A stretch of 64,000 bases of DNA, taken from the NCBI GenBank assembly GCA_031761405.1, contig JASEVX010000007.1, positions 31,971,677 to 32,035,676 of the forward strand. The letters are read 5' to 3'. Both the position numbers and the translations under genes were made by a program. Shown piece by piece: positions 10,623 to 23,483 of this stretch. Under the pieces are notes generated by a model, which was not told the origin of the DNA, searched no databases, and was given only the letters and a program-made list of their open reading frames with translations. The stretch comes from Serripes groenlandicus. Lineage: Eukaryota; Mollusca; Bivalvia; Cardiida; Cardiidae. The stretch's first letter is position 1; every line of letters begins with the position of its first letter.

Positions 10623-11051
10623 AAAGTGTCTTAACATCTCGCATTAGGTAATGTGTTGATGTTGATATGATATCAATAATGGGCCTTTGTTTGAAGGCAT
10701 TTAATGTCGTATGTAATCATTGCTCTTTCTTCATTTTGAATTCGTACTGACTATAAAACAATCAATTTGCTTCACTAAGCCTTTTATACAGGCTGCATTT
10801 AATACTTTTTGCTACCATTAAAATATATTTAAATGTCATTAGATTTAACAGGAAACATTTGGAAATGTTAACTATCTAGTAAAATGCATCATTGATTTTT
10901 TTATTTTTTTTATTTTTATTTGATATGGCTCCCTTACAGTGTAGACTTCTTTAGATAAAGAGCGAACAATGATATTATTTATTTCCCCATAATATTTTAA
11001 AAGAAGCCTTTATCATAACTATGAATTATGTGTACTACGGTGGCTTATTAC
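10623..11051. other. AT-rich DNA, nothing recognised
   Basis: No ORF, RNA or repeat signal was recognised beyond AT-rich sequence between a MITE and the 51-bp satellite. Confidence 0.4.
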
Positions 11052-12085
11052 TGCCGTAATCTAACCTGTTAACGTTTTGTATTACATTAACAGGTTAATA
11101 AGTAAGGATATCTAAAGTGTTAACGTTTTGTATTACACTAACAGGTTAATAAGTAAGGATATCTAACGTGTTAACGTTTTGTATTACACTAACAGGTTAA
11201 TGAGTAAGGATATCTAACGTGTTAACTTTTTGTATTACATTAACAGGTTAATAAGTAAGGATATCTAACGTGTTAACGTTTTGTATTACACTAACAGGTT
11301 AATAAGTAAGGATATCTAACGTGTTAACGTTTTGTATTACACTAACAGGTTAATAAGTAAGGATATCTAACGTGTTAACGTTTTGTATTACACTAACAGG
11401 TTAATGAGTAAGGATATCTAACGTGTTAACGTTTTGTATTACACAAACAGGTTAATGAGTAAGGATATCTAACCTGTTAACGATTTGTATTACATTAACA
11501 GGTTAATAAGTAAGGATATCTAACGTGTTAACGTTTTGTATTACACTAACAGGTTAATGAGTAAGGATATCTAACGTGTTAACGTTTTGTATTACACTAA
11601 CAGGTCAATAAGTAAGGATATCTAACGTGTTAACGTTTTGTATTACACAAACAGGTTAATAAGTAAGGATATCTAACCTGTTAACGATTTTGTATCACAC
11701 TAACAGGTTAATAAGTAAGGATATCCAGATACATACAGGTTAATAAGTAAGGATATCTAACATGTTAACGTTTATATTACACTAACAGGTTAATAAGTAA
11801 GAATATCTAACCTGTTAACGTTTTGTATTACATTAACAGGTTAATAAGTAAGGATATCTAACCTGTTAACGTTTTGTATTACATTAACAGGTTAATAAGT
11901 AAGGATATCTAACATGTTAACGTTTTGTATTAATTACCAGCTTAATAAGTAAGGATATCTAACCGGTTAACGTTTTGTATTACATTAACAGGTTAATAAG
12001 TAAGGATATCTAACGTGTTAACGTTTTGTTTTACACTAACAGGTTAATAAGTAAGGATATCTTAACGTTTTGTATTACATTAACA
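11052..12085. repeat. 51-bp satellite, about 20 units
   Basis: Successive ggatatc landmarks fall at 51-bp spacing (for example 11106, 11157, 11208). Each unit contains gttaacgttttgtattaca and aacaggttaataagtaag. Units that keep taacctgttaa and ttaacaggtta have an 11-bp inverted repeat around a loop of about 15 bases. Many units have drifted to taacgtgttaa, weakening the stem. A degenerate stretch lies near 11720-11760. Confidence 0.9.
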
Positions 12086-12299
12086 AGTTATCTAGTAACG
12101 GTTCGCGAATTTCACTTAAAAAGAAAGGATATCACCAGAGCTAATTAAAAAAGAGTCAAAAAAAAGGAAAAGAAATCGGACAGCTATATTTACATCATAA
12201 ACCCATATACAATTCCAAGACTTGACGACCATTATCAGTTGTTGCGTTATGATTCGAATGTTTCCAACGTTTGATGCAATAACAAAACATTTTATTATT

Positions 12300-12905
12300 T
12301 GACCCTCTAAATATAAATTTGTTTGAAGCTCACAAGATATTAATGATCAAAATTGAGCATTTGTGAAATTAATAGAAAACGTTCACATGTATAGTCAACA
12401 TATAGCAAGAATTGTCTGAATGAACAAACTGTATGGAGAGGAACGTTTTAAGTTTACAAATACATCAGAATTTTATAAATAGGCAAACACATCCCCTTAA
12501 TTTTGGGGCCATAAACCGAACAATTAAAAAAGCGTTGCCTAGGAAGTTGGGGAAAAGTGAACTTTTTTTCTGAGCTTTGATGAACCGTGTCTTGAGGGCC
12601 GTCAATCAAACTATTAAAAAAAACGTTACCTAGGAAGTTGGGGAAAAGTTATTAAATACAAATTAAATGTGTCTAAAGATTTGTAATAATGGTAGAAGAC
12701 ATACGTATTTTGCAACTTGTTGTTTCTTAAATCAGTTAATACAATTTATTGATTCATAAAGGTCTTTTTTTTTTTTTTTCAAACATATTACAGAGTTTTT
12801 CTTTACAATAATAATGTTGGTTGCTCCCTTTTCGATTACGTCATCCCATGGTACACAATTAAAACCTATTCAATATAATAACAAGAAGAATTTTGATGCA
12901 AAGCA
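12300..12905 (+). repeat. dispersed duplicated block, copy 1
   Basis: Shares ordered segments with 13530-14655: catgtatagtcaacatatag, cctaggaagttggggaaaag, taataatggtagaagacat, ttcgattacgtcatcccatgg and tgatgcaaagcatcaa. It contains no coding signal. The two blocks look like diverged copies of one longer repeat or an old segmental duplication. Confidence 0.55.
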
Positions 12906-13529
12906 TCAAAGACGCCGCGCATGATTTTGAAGCATGACTTTACGGAAGCAGATGCAGTTCAGTACATTTAAATAACCTGTGCAAGCAGACAGGATGTAAA
13001 TACTTCGAACAAGAAGGCCAAATGTCCCTTTATTTTAAACAAGAAGGCCAATATGTGCCTATATTACTCACCTGGCTACCATAGTCTATATAAAAAGGTT
13101 ACCAAGAGCAGAAAGGGTCAATATTGACGTAGGGATTAAACGTTTTATATGTTACGATCTATGTGATATTCAGCATGTGAAGTTTAGTCGTGAAATGACA
13201 AGTTTAGTCCTCAAACCATTTGGTTTACGGTTTGCTTAACATTCACTGCAACTATAATGTGTCATACAAGCTGAAGTTTCTTAAGTGTTTTTTTTACCAA
13301 TAAACTGTTTTATATTCTCTAACTAGATCCATTAGATAAAAAACAAACATATACGTGCCTAAATATTAACATATATTAAGGTGTGTTGCCTCTTGTTATA
13401 AGTTAAGTGTGCCACAAGCTTTGGAAGGAGAGGGTGAAGTGTATTCTCCTTCCAGTTTAGCAGAAGTATGATAGCAAAAACGAGAGTGTATCAACAAAAA
13501 ATTCGAAGTAATAAAAAAAAAAGAAAGAA

Positions 13530-14655
13530 GATATTTATGATCAAGATTTAGCATTATGAAAGTTCACATGTATAGTCAACATATAGCAAGAATTATTAAG
13601 TCTGTTTTGTTTGTTTGTTATGTCACTTTAATCGTTTTGAACATGCCAGTAGAAAACTGAAAAATTAACAAAAGAAAATGCTCAAGTCAATTCCCCAAGA
13701 GCAAAGAGCGAAAACCAGTTGGTACGAATCGTTCATCTCGAACGAAACATGAAACCGGGTACGAATCCAATGAATTTTAGAAATCGGATGAAATCGTGAA
13801 AACAGCGAAGTATTCATAACGGAAGGAAGCAGAGACAACTTAATTACTCTATGGGAAGCGATGACACCTTGTCGTCTATTCAATAATAATGACAAAAATC
13901 GACAAGCGATGACATTCTGCATTTACAAATAGAACGGGTCACGTTACGGCCATGCCTATTGCATAGTTGGGTTAACGTTGTTTTAACAGTTTCTCGAATT
14001 ATACTGTAATATGTAGTAATTAAAATGAATCATCATTGATTTTTTAAAGATTGCCCATTTATTTAAAAATCTCAATATTGTAAATAGGCAAAAACATCGC
14101 CAGAAACCTTTTTTCTGAGCTTTGATGAATCGGGTCGTAAACCAAACTATAAAAAAAGCGTAGCCTAAGAAGTTAGGGGAAAGTTATTAAGTACCCATTA
14201 GATGTGTCTAAAGTTTTGTAATAACGGTAGAAGACATGCCTATTTTGTATCTTGTTGTGTCTTAAATCATTTTATACAATTGATTGATTCATAATGGTTG
14301 TTTTTTTCAAACAAACAACAGAGGTATTAACAATAATAAAAAAGCGTAGCCTAAGAAGTTAGGGGAAAGTTATTAAGTACCCATTAGATGTGTCTAAAGT
14401 TTTGTAATAACGGTAGAAGACATGCCTATTTTGTATCTTGTTGTGTCTTAAATCATTTTATACAATTGATTGATTCATAAAGGTTGTTTTTTTCAAACAA
14501 ACAACAGAGGTATTAACAATAATAACATTCGTTTCTCCCTTTTCGATTACGTCACCCCATGGTACAAAATTAAAATCTATCCCATACTGACGCGGCGTCA
14601 ACAAGAGAAAGTTGATGCAACGCATCAATGTCGCCGGAAATCCATACTGAAGTTA
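13530..14655 (+). repeat. dispersed duplicated block, copy 2, expanded
   Basis: Carries the same ordered segments as 12300-12905 plus extra sequence (about 13600-14080) and an internal 185-bp tandem duplication. The 85-residue minus frame at 13665-13922 lies in the extra sequence and shows no recognisable domain. Confidence 0.5.
14151..14520 (+). repeat. 185-bp tandem duplication
   Basis: agcgtagcctaagaagttag occurs at 14157 and 14342, and following sequence through caaacaaacaacagaggtat repeats at the same 185-bp offset with almost no change. This suggests a recent duplication. Confidence 0.8.
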
Positions 14656-15347
14656 TGCATAACACTTACATTATAGTAGTTGAAAAAACAGTTATCAACT
14701 GAGGGGCATATTGGTACATAAGGGGTGGGGTCAAGTGAAAATGTATCATAACTTGCATTTTTTTTATCAACGAAGTGAATGTCCTTCATTGAAATATAAT
14801 TGAAGCCTTTCATTGTTTATGATTAATCTCCATTCTAGGTTGACCATACACACAGCCAACTAATTATTGATCATAAACAATAAACAGTAATGGAAATGAT
14901 TAATCTTGCCAATCATTAGTCTTAGTATGTATACAGTGCTTTCATTAATGAAGTTTCTTTATACGTGAATCAGACTATCGCTGTGATATGACTAAACTAA
15001 TGTTGAAAACATGCTAATAAGAAAATAGCTATGCATGCATGCATGTAAGATCTCCGTTATTCAGTATTTCGAGCTAGGAGCTACGGGAACACGTTTCGAC
15101 CTTTCTTTATTGAGAGTGGGTTGTTCGTGGGCGGTTCGTATACGCAAACAAAGTCGGTTTAAGAATCTGTTGTCCGAAAACATAATATGCATGTAAGGAT
15201 TTGTTCTGAAAGTACACCGACTTGATTGCTGCATGTTCAAATTAAATATTCAAAGTCTCTTTAGAGATAGTACATTAATAATGGTTCGTTTATCCAGGGA
15301 AACTGGTTTATCACATTTTTGAACATATTTTATTTCTTTATGTCAAC
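14656..15347. other. intergenic, nothing recognised
   Basis: AT-rich sequence with a short near-palindrome (ctaattattgatcataaaca / tgtttatgattaatc, 14815-14890). No gene was recognised. Confidence 0.35.
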
Positions 15348-15352
15348 TTGTA

Positions 15353-15671
15353 CAGGGGCGTAGCTCCCTTTAGGCATGTGCCTACACATTTTTCTCAAAA
15401 TGCCCCAAATTGCAGCTGCAGCGATAGACATTTTCGTAATGTATCGACCAGATCAGCATGCGCTGTCCACGCAGACTGATCAGGCCGACACATTCCGTCT
15501 CAGGGGGATATATGTATAGAGTAGTGATTCCTGAAACAGAAAATCCACAGGAGGCGAACAGTCTTTCCGGGCAGGCCTGTGTGATGCGGGTCGATACTTA
15601 ACGCAGAGTCCACAATATTGATTTTCTCACGAGACGGCCTACACATTGATTATTGCAAAGCTACGCCCCTG
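15353..15671. mobile_element. hAT-like MITE with family C core, 5-bp TSD
   Basis: Terminal inverted repeats CAGGGGCGTAGCT and AGCTACGCCCCTG are flanked by TTGTA on both sides (15348-15352 and 15672-15676). The interior (gaaacagaaaatccacagga, gggtcgatacttaacgcaga) is homologous to family C in reverse. A second copy is at 25909. CAGGG ends fit hAT-type elements, and a 5-bp duplication fits some but not all hAT groups. Confidence 0.8.
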
Positions 15672-15961
15672 TTGTACGTTAACCGCAACAAATACATGGG
15701 TCGCACAATGCAAAATAGGTGTTTGTTGTTTTGTGAAAATGCTGATGAGACAGTACCTTCTCACGGTATATGTTCGCATAAATAATCCTAAATAAAACTC
15801 ATACATCTAAGTGGCAATATTTCGTTTACTTAACAGATCAATTTTGAACGGACAAAAATCAAAGTAAAAACTCACATGTCTCAAATCGATCAAATTATAT
15901 AAAACCTGTTATCTAGCCATATGTCATCCATCACTGATACGATGTACATACCAGTAATCAC

Positions 15962-16145
15962 ATAGCCCTTTCTCTCATATAAACGCTTTCTGACGTCTAC
16001 CGTCGACAACATTTGAAAACATTGTGACAAAAGGAGAAATGGCTCAAATTGTCACAATGTTTCAAACTTTATTCAAATTTTGTTCTTGCATTTAAAGAGA
16101 GTTGACCGAATGTGTTCGAAGATTGTTGTATGTGGGATATGGTTA
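15962..16145 (+). mobile_element. family A MITE, decayed
   Basis: Opens agccctttctctcatataaa with cgctttctgacg and closes gtatgtgggatatggttaa; centre gacaaaaggagaaatggctc. About 184 bp with one half of the centre missing. Confidence 0.6.
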
Positions 16146-16220
16146 ATTGCCAGATAACGTGAATGGTTTGTTACTTTAGGTGTGTATATTCTTACTTTCT
16201 TACATATACCTCGACCCTGG

Positions 16221-16475
16221 TTCGGGGATAATAATAGCCGAGCCTGTCAATCCAGGGGTTGTGATCTCGAACCCCAGCTCGGCCAACACTCTTTCCGACG
16301 TTTGACAAAAGTCACTGTGACAAGCGTCATTCGTCTTTCACCGATGGGCTAACAGTTTACGTGGAAAAAGCAGCCAGTTGCTTGGAAATATGTTATGTGA
16401 AGTACTGGTGTGAGAAAACCAGGAAATATATAAGTAGGTGAACTGGCCGCCCTGACATGAAAACGGCGTTAAACC

Positions 16476-16508
<33 letters not shown>

Positions 16509-16517
16509 CAATCAATT
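16221..16517 (+). mobile_element. tRNA-derived SINE with (AATC)n tail
   Basis: B box ggggttgtgatctcgaaccc is followed by the SINE body (ctttccgacgtttgacaaaa, aaaaccaggaaatatataag, aggtgaactggccgcc) and a long aatc repeat tail at 16479-16517. The A-box part is decayed. Confidence 0.7.
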
Positions 16518-16844
16518 GGGGATATTAAGGTGCCATTGTAATGACACAAATATATTGGCCGAATGAATGTCCTTGATGCTGTCTTTAAATCTCTATTAAA
16601 TGTAGAAATATATACTGACATGGACATGTCATATTAAATCGACGCATATTGTCAAATTTTAGATGTTCTAGCCACTGGTTAAATGTAAAAAAGGTAGACA
16701 TCAAAATATTTGTATTGAGAGAAACTGCTATGGTGTTGAATATAACTTTTTGTTAGTATGTCTAGTTTACCATGAACTACTGCGTTATTATTTCCAAGAA
16801 AACTGGACTAATAATTTATCAACTACGAGGTATACCTATATATA

Positions 16845-17104
16845 TGAGCCGTTCCACGAGAAAACCAACATTATTGACTCTGCGTAATGTATCGACAAGG
16901 ATCAGCCTAAGCATACCGCGCAGGCTTACCCGGATATATACTTTTCACCTCCTGTGGATTTTCTGTTTCATGAATCATTACTCTTTACCTCTATCGCCCG
17001 ACGGAATGTGTCAGCCCGGATTAGCCTGCGCGGACTGCGCAGGCTGATCTGGGTCGATACATTACGCAGAGTCAATAATGTTGGTTTTCTCGTGGAACGG
17101 CTCA
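16845..17104 (+). mobile_element. family C MITE, best-preserved copy
   Basis: tgagccgttccacgagaaaa at the left and its reverse complement at the right extend through caacattattgactctgcgt, giving inverted ends of about 50 bp. The interior contains gaaatccac-type sequence read as cctcctgtggattttctgtt. Flanks are TATA-rich on both sides. The 91-residue frame here is element sequence. Confidence 0.85.
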
Positions 17105-17594
17105 TATATAATGACTGATAACATATCTTATCGAGGCATTTAATAACTGAAAATAATGTTTAGATGAACCGGTGTCGAGTTGAATAATGAAAGCTATGTC
17201 ATATCGTAATTAGTTCTATATTTGAATATCTTTTTTACGATATCTATAATATGAATTTATTGTGTACATGTAATTATGTATCGGAATTGTAGGCCTTCAT
17301 TACTGATTAAAACTTTGGTTGTCGTATTTTTGTTTATTGTCCCCCGTGAATAAGGAACTACCGTTAACGGCATCATACAAACAGAAACCCATTCACCTCA
17401 ATCGAGCTTGACGGAAGAGTTCCACTTATATGTCCCTTGTAAACTTTGTTGGCAGTTTACTATTTTTAAAAGTTTCTGAAAACAGGCTATATTCATAGAT
17501 ATACATAACACTGTACAGTCAGACGGAACAACAGGCCAAGCAGCCATTTCCTAAATGACGGAATTCGAATTCAGCATTCCAAATCTGACGAAAA
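17105..17594. other. intergenic, nothing recognised
   Basis: AT-rich, no repeat or gene signal seen. Confidence 0.35.
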
Positions 17595-18300
17595 CTCATT
17601 TTTAGCTCGACTATTCGAAGCAAAAGGAGGGCTATTGCAAGCACTTTTGCGTCGACGTCGGCGGTCCTGCAGATGCTTTTGGCGTGAAACTTATTCATCA
17701 AATGACCTTGCAGGACAAGTCCCAGAACTCTACCATTTTGACTGAATTATGCTCCTTTTGGGATTAAACAAATGGGTTAACGTTTTTGCACGCAACGCCT
17801 TTTCTCGCAAACCACAGATGCTATTGCTTTGAAACTTCACACATTTATTGGACGTCATCACATGACCTTGCAGGACAAGGGCTAAGTGTATTCCTGTATA
17901 TGTCAAGTGTTTTGCCGAAAAAATGCACCTAAATTTGGTTAAAGTTTGGCATGCAAACCACAGATGCTATTTATTGCTTTGAAACTTCACACATTTTGGA
18001 CATCATCACATGACCTTGCAGGACAAGTCCAATAACTCGACATCATATTTTGACTGCAATATGCCCTTTTGGGACAAGATATACTTTCACACGATACGTT
18101 AGTTATCAGAGGTTTCCGATGATCCAATGCATGCGCGTTTGTCGACATCATCTGTCCAAACAAAACAATCAACCGATACAGCCATGTTTTGCATTAACTT
18201 TATTGGCGAGCTTTACAATACTATCAAGCCTCTTTCTCAGTTACCACTGTGTTTTACTTTGTTATTTGCTGAAGTATTTATTGTGATGAGTGCTTCAGAT
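17595..18300 (+). repeat. dispersed repeat with 'gaccttgcaggacaag' sub-repeats
   Basis: ctcgactattcgaagcaaaa opens a repeat with cgtcgacgtcggcgg and then three diverged units containing tgaccttgcaggacaagtcc and a gctttgaaacttcacac segment (near 17705, 17865, 18010). It is the same general type as 22355-23210 and of many bivalve genomic repeats. Short frames on both strands are rejected. Confidence 0.55.
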
Positions 18301-18319
18301 CTATGATATCCTGACTAGG

Positions 18320-21300
18320 CCATCCATGATATACAGACTGTACTCGTAGATATACATTAGGGGAAAGTCCGCCATGATATACAGACTACATTAGGAGAAA
18401 AGTCCGCTATGATATACAGAATGTACTCGTAGATATACATTAGGGTAAAAGTCTGCCATGTCATTCAGACTGTACTCGTAGATATACATTAGGTAAAAAG
18501 TCCTAAACTATATACAGACTATACTCGTAGATATACATTAGGTGAAAAGTATGCCATGATATACAGAATGTACTCGTAGATATACATTAGGTGAAAAGTC
18601 CGCCATCATATACAGAATGTACTCGTAGATATACATAAGGGGAAGAGTTCGCCGTGATATTCAGTCTACTCGTAGTTACAAATTAGGGCAAAAGTCCGCC
18701 ATTATATATAGACTGTACTGGTAGATATACATTAAGAGAAAAGTCCGCCAGCATATTCAGACTGTACTCGTAGATATACATTAGGTGAAAAGTCCGCCAT
18801 GATATACAGACTGTACTCGTAGATATACATTAGGTGAAAAGTCCGCCATCATATACAGACTGTACTCATAGATATACATTAGGTGAAAAGTCCGCCATCA
18901 TATACAGAATGTACTCGTAGATATACATTAAGAGAAAAGTCCGCCATCATATACAGAATGTACTCGTAGATTTACATTAGGTGAAAAGTCCGCCATCATA
19001 TACAGAATGTACTCGTAGATATACATCAGGTGAAAAGTCCGCCATCATATACAGAATGTACTCGTAGATATACATTAAGAGAAAAGTCCGCCATCATATA
19101 CAGAATGTACTCGTAGATATACATCAGGTGAAAAGTCCGCCATCATATACAGACTGTACTCGTAGATATACATAAGAGGAAGAGTTCGTCGTGATATACA
19201 GTCTACTCGCAGATACAAATTAGGGCAAAAGTCCGCCATTATATATAGACTGTACTGGTAGATATATTTTACAAATTAGGGGAAAAGTCCGCCATGATAT
19301 ACAGACTATACTCGTAGAATAATTCCGCCATGATATATAGACTGTACTCCTAAATATACATTAGGGGGAAAGTCCGCCATCATATACAGAATGTACTCGT
19401 AGATATATATTAAGAGAAAAGTCCGCCATCATATACAGAATGCACTCGTAGATATACATTACAAATTAGGGAAAAGTCCGCCATGATATATAGACTGTAC
19501 TAGTAGATATACATTACAAATTAGGGGAAAAGTCCGCCATGATATACAGACTGTACTCGTAGATAAGCATTAGGGGAAAAGTCCGCCATGATATACAGAC
19601 TGTACTCGTAGATATACATTAGGGGAAAAGTCCGCCATGATATATATACTATACTCGTAGATATGCATTAGGGGGAAAGTCCGTCATGATATATAGACTG
19701 TACTAGTAGATATACATTACAAATTAGGGGAAAAGTCCGCCATGATATACAGTTGTACTCGTAGATATACATTAGGGGAAAAGTCCGCCCTGATATACAG
19801 ACTGTACTCGTAGATATACATTAGGGGAAAAGTCCGCCATGATATATAGACTGTACTCGTATATATACATTAGGGGGAAAGTCCGCCATGATATACAGAC
19901 TGTACTCGTAGATATACATTAGGGGAAAAGTCCGCCATGATATACAGACTGTACTCGGAGATATACATTATGGGAAAAGTCCGCCATGATATATAGACTG
20001 TACTCGTATATATACATTAGGGGGAAAGTCCGCCATGATATACAGACTGTACTCGTAGATATACATTAGGGGAAAAGTCCGCCAAGATATACAGACTGTA
20101 CTCGGAGATATACATTATGGGAAAAGTCCGCCATGATATACAGACGGTACTCGTAGATATACATTAGGGGAAAAGTCCGCCATGATATACAGACTGTACT
20201 CGTAGATATACATTAGGGGAAAGTTCGCCATGATATACAGAATGTACTCGTAGATATACATTAAGAGAAAAGTCCGCCATCATATACATACTGTACTCGT
20301 AGATATAATTTAGGGGAAAAGTCCGCCATGATATACAGACTGTAACCGTAGATATACATTAGGGGGAAAGTCCGCCACTATATACAGACTGTACTCGTAG
20401 ATATACATTAGGGGAAAAGTCCGCCATGATATACATAATGTACTCGTAGATATACATTATGGGAAAAGTCCGCCATGATATACAGACTGTACTCGTAGAT
20501 ATACATTAGGGGGAAAGTCCGCCATGATATATAGACTGTACTAGTAGATATACATTACAAATTAGGGGAAAAGTCCGCCATGATATACAGACTATACTTG
20601 TAGATAATTCCGCCATGATATATAGACTGTACTCCTAAATATACATTAGGGGGAAAGTCCGCTAAGATATACAGACTGTTCTCGTAGATATACATAAGGG
20701 GGAAAGTTCGACATGATATATAGACTCTACTCGTAGATATACATTAGTGGAAAAGTCCGTCATGATATACAGACTGTACTCGTATATAAACATTAGGTGA
20801 AAAGTCCGCCATGATATACAGACTGTACTCGTAGATATACATTAGGTGAAAAGTCCGCCATCATATACAGACTGTACTCATAGATATACATTAGGTGAAA
20901 AGTCCGCCATCATATACAGAATGTACTCGTAGATATACATAAGGGGAAGAGTTCGCCGTGATATTCAGTCTACTCGTAGATACAAATTAGGGCAAAAGTC
21001 CGCCATTATATATAGACTGTACTGGTAGATATACATTAAGAGAAAAGTCCGCCAGCATATTCAGACTGTACTCGTAGATATACATTAGGTGAAAAGTCCG
21101 CCATGATATACAGACTGTACTCGTAGATATACATTAGGTGAAAAGTCCGCCATCATATACAGACTGTACTCATAGATATACATTAGGTGAAAAGTCCGCC
21201 ATCATATACAGAATGTACTCGTAGATATACATTAAGAGAAAAGTCCGCCATCATATACAGAATGTACTCGTAGATATACATTAGGTGAAAAGTCCGCCAT

Positions 21301-22238
21301 CATATACAGAATGTACTCGTAGATATACATCAGGTGAAAAGTCCGCCATCATATACAGAATGTACTCGTAGATATACATTAAGAGAAAAGTCCGCCATCA
21401 TATACAGACTGTACTCGTAGATATACATCAGGTGAAAAGTCCGCCATCATATACAGACTGTACTCGTAGATATACATAAGAGGAAGAGTTCGCCGTGATA
21501 TACAGTCTACTCGCAGATACAAATTAGGGCAAAAGTCCGCCATTATATATAGACTGTACTGGTAGATATATTTTACAAATTAGGGGAAAAGTCCGCCATG
21601 ATATACAGACTATACTCGTAGAATAATTCCGCCATGATATATAGACTGTACTCCTAAATATACATTAGGGGGAAAGTCCGCCATCATATACAGAATGTAC
21701 TCGTAGATATATATTAAGAGAAAAGTCCGCCATCATATACAGAATGCACTCGTAGATATACATTACAAATTAGGGAAAAGTCCGCCATGATATATAGACT
21801 GTACTAGTAGATATACATTACAAATTAGGGGAAAAGTCCGCCATGATATACAGACTGTACTCGTAGATAAGCATTAGGGGAAAAGTCCGCCATGATATAC
21901 AGACTGTACTCGTAGATATACATTAGGGGAAAAGTCCGCCATGATATATATACTATACTCGTAGATATGCATTAGGGGGAAAGTCCGCCATGATATATAG
22001 ACTGTACTAGTAGATATACATTACAAATTAGGGGAAAAGTCCGCCATGATATACAGTTGTACTCGTAGATATACATTAGGGGAAAAGTCCGCCATGATAT
22101 ACAGACTGTACTCGTAGATATACATTAGGGGAAAAGTCCGCCATGATATATAGACTGTACTCGTATATATACATTAGGGGGAAAGTCCGCCATGATATAC
22201 AGACTGTACTCGTAGATATACATTAGGGGAAAAGTCTA
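18320..22238. repeat. 49-bp satellite array, about 80 units
   Basis: The unit begins gtagatatacattaggggaa and ends gatatacagactgtactc. Variants include ttacaaattagg extensions, ttaagagaaaag and ttaggtgaaaag versions, and short units. Landmark variants recur at exactly 2304 bp (ggaagagttc at 18641 and 20945; gataagcatt at 19562 and 21866), so about 47 units form a higher-order duplication. No ORF of note. Confidence 0.92.
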
Positions 22239-22354
22239 GTTTCAGTGTGTGTTGTACCATAACAATGGATGAAGTAAACAGTTAATATAGTTAAAATATC
22301 TGTTTTGTTCATCCTTGTATATGAAATTATTGCCTATACAAGACTTTTTATTAG

Positions 22355-23210
22355 CACGCTTATTCGAAGAAATAGGGGAGCTTATATAATCACCCGTGCG
22401 TCCGCGTCCGCATTGGCGTTTGCGTTGGCGTTGGTGTTGGCGTACGCGTTGCCAGCTTGGTCAAACCTTTGCGTGCAAGGCCTTTTCCCATACACTGTGT
22501 ATTCTGTTGCTTTGAAACTTCACACACTTATTCAGGGTCATTAGGTGACCTCGTATGTCAAGTCCCTCAACTCTGGAATGGATTTTTACCGAATTGCGCC
22601 CCTTTTTGGACTTAGAATGTTGGTCAAACCTTTGCGTGCAAGGCCTTTTCTCAGACACTGTGTATGCTGTTGCTTTGAAACTTCACACACTTATTCAGGG
22701 TCATTAGGTGACCTCGTATGTCAAGTCCCTCAACTCTGGAATGGATTTTTACCGAATTGTGCCCCTTTTTGGACTTAGAATTTTGGTCAAACCTTTGCGT
22801 GCAAGGCCTTTTCTCAGACACTGTGTATGCTGTTGCCTTGAAACTTCACACACTTATTCAAGGTCATTAGATGACCTTGTATGTTAAGTCCCATAACTCT
22901 GGAATACATTTTGACTGCATTATGCCCCTTTTTGGACTTATAATTTTTGGCAAACCTTTGTGTGCAAGGCCTTTTCTCAGACACTGTGTATGCTGTTGCT
23001 TATCGTATATAAATGAGTTTACAGATGTTAAAGGCCCAAAAGGGCCTGTATGGACTTGGTTAACATTTGCATGCAAGTATTGAAAAGGTGTTTTATCTTG
23101 CAATAGATGATACTGTTTACCTAATGCTATAACTGTTCTGAAGTAGGCCCTGATAGACGATGGCGCTGATAGGCGAGCTATATTGTCCTCCGACAACTCT
23201 TGTTATACTG
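22355..23210 (+). repeat. dispersed repeat with ~163-bp tandem units
   Basis: Opens with ttattcgaagaaatagggga and a gcgt/cgttgg-rich run. Units then start at 22461, 22624, 22787 and 22951 (caaacctttgcgtgcaaggc), with spacings of 163, 163 and 164 bp. Each has gctttgaaacttcacacact and caagtccctcaactctggaa. The frames of 65-109 residues here translate the repeat. Confidence 0.8.
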
Positions 23211-23483
23211 TATGTATATTCTTATTCATGTTACGTTACGTTACTTTATAAAGAATAGTTGTCTATCTATCTAATAATATCTATCTATAACTGAAATAGT
23301 GTTGAAATCGACATTAAACCCAAATTCTTAAGAAAGGAAACAGATATGTTCTAACGACCACGCCATATAGAAATCAGCATTCAGATAAAGTAACTACGAA
23401 CATCCAGATCATTCTCCGAGCAGCCTGAACAGATCAGTCCTATTCATAATCGTACATTTATGTATTATGCAAACCGCCTATCT

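Noticed and set aside
11052..12085. CRISPR-like array (also considered for 18320-22238, 33813-36687 and 48612-49880)
   Set aside because: Units are contiguous tandem repeats without unique spacers, in a eukaryotic context with no cas genes.
22867..23196. 109-residue minus-strand frame
   Set aside because: Lies over the ~163-bp tandem repeat; its motifs recur with the unit.
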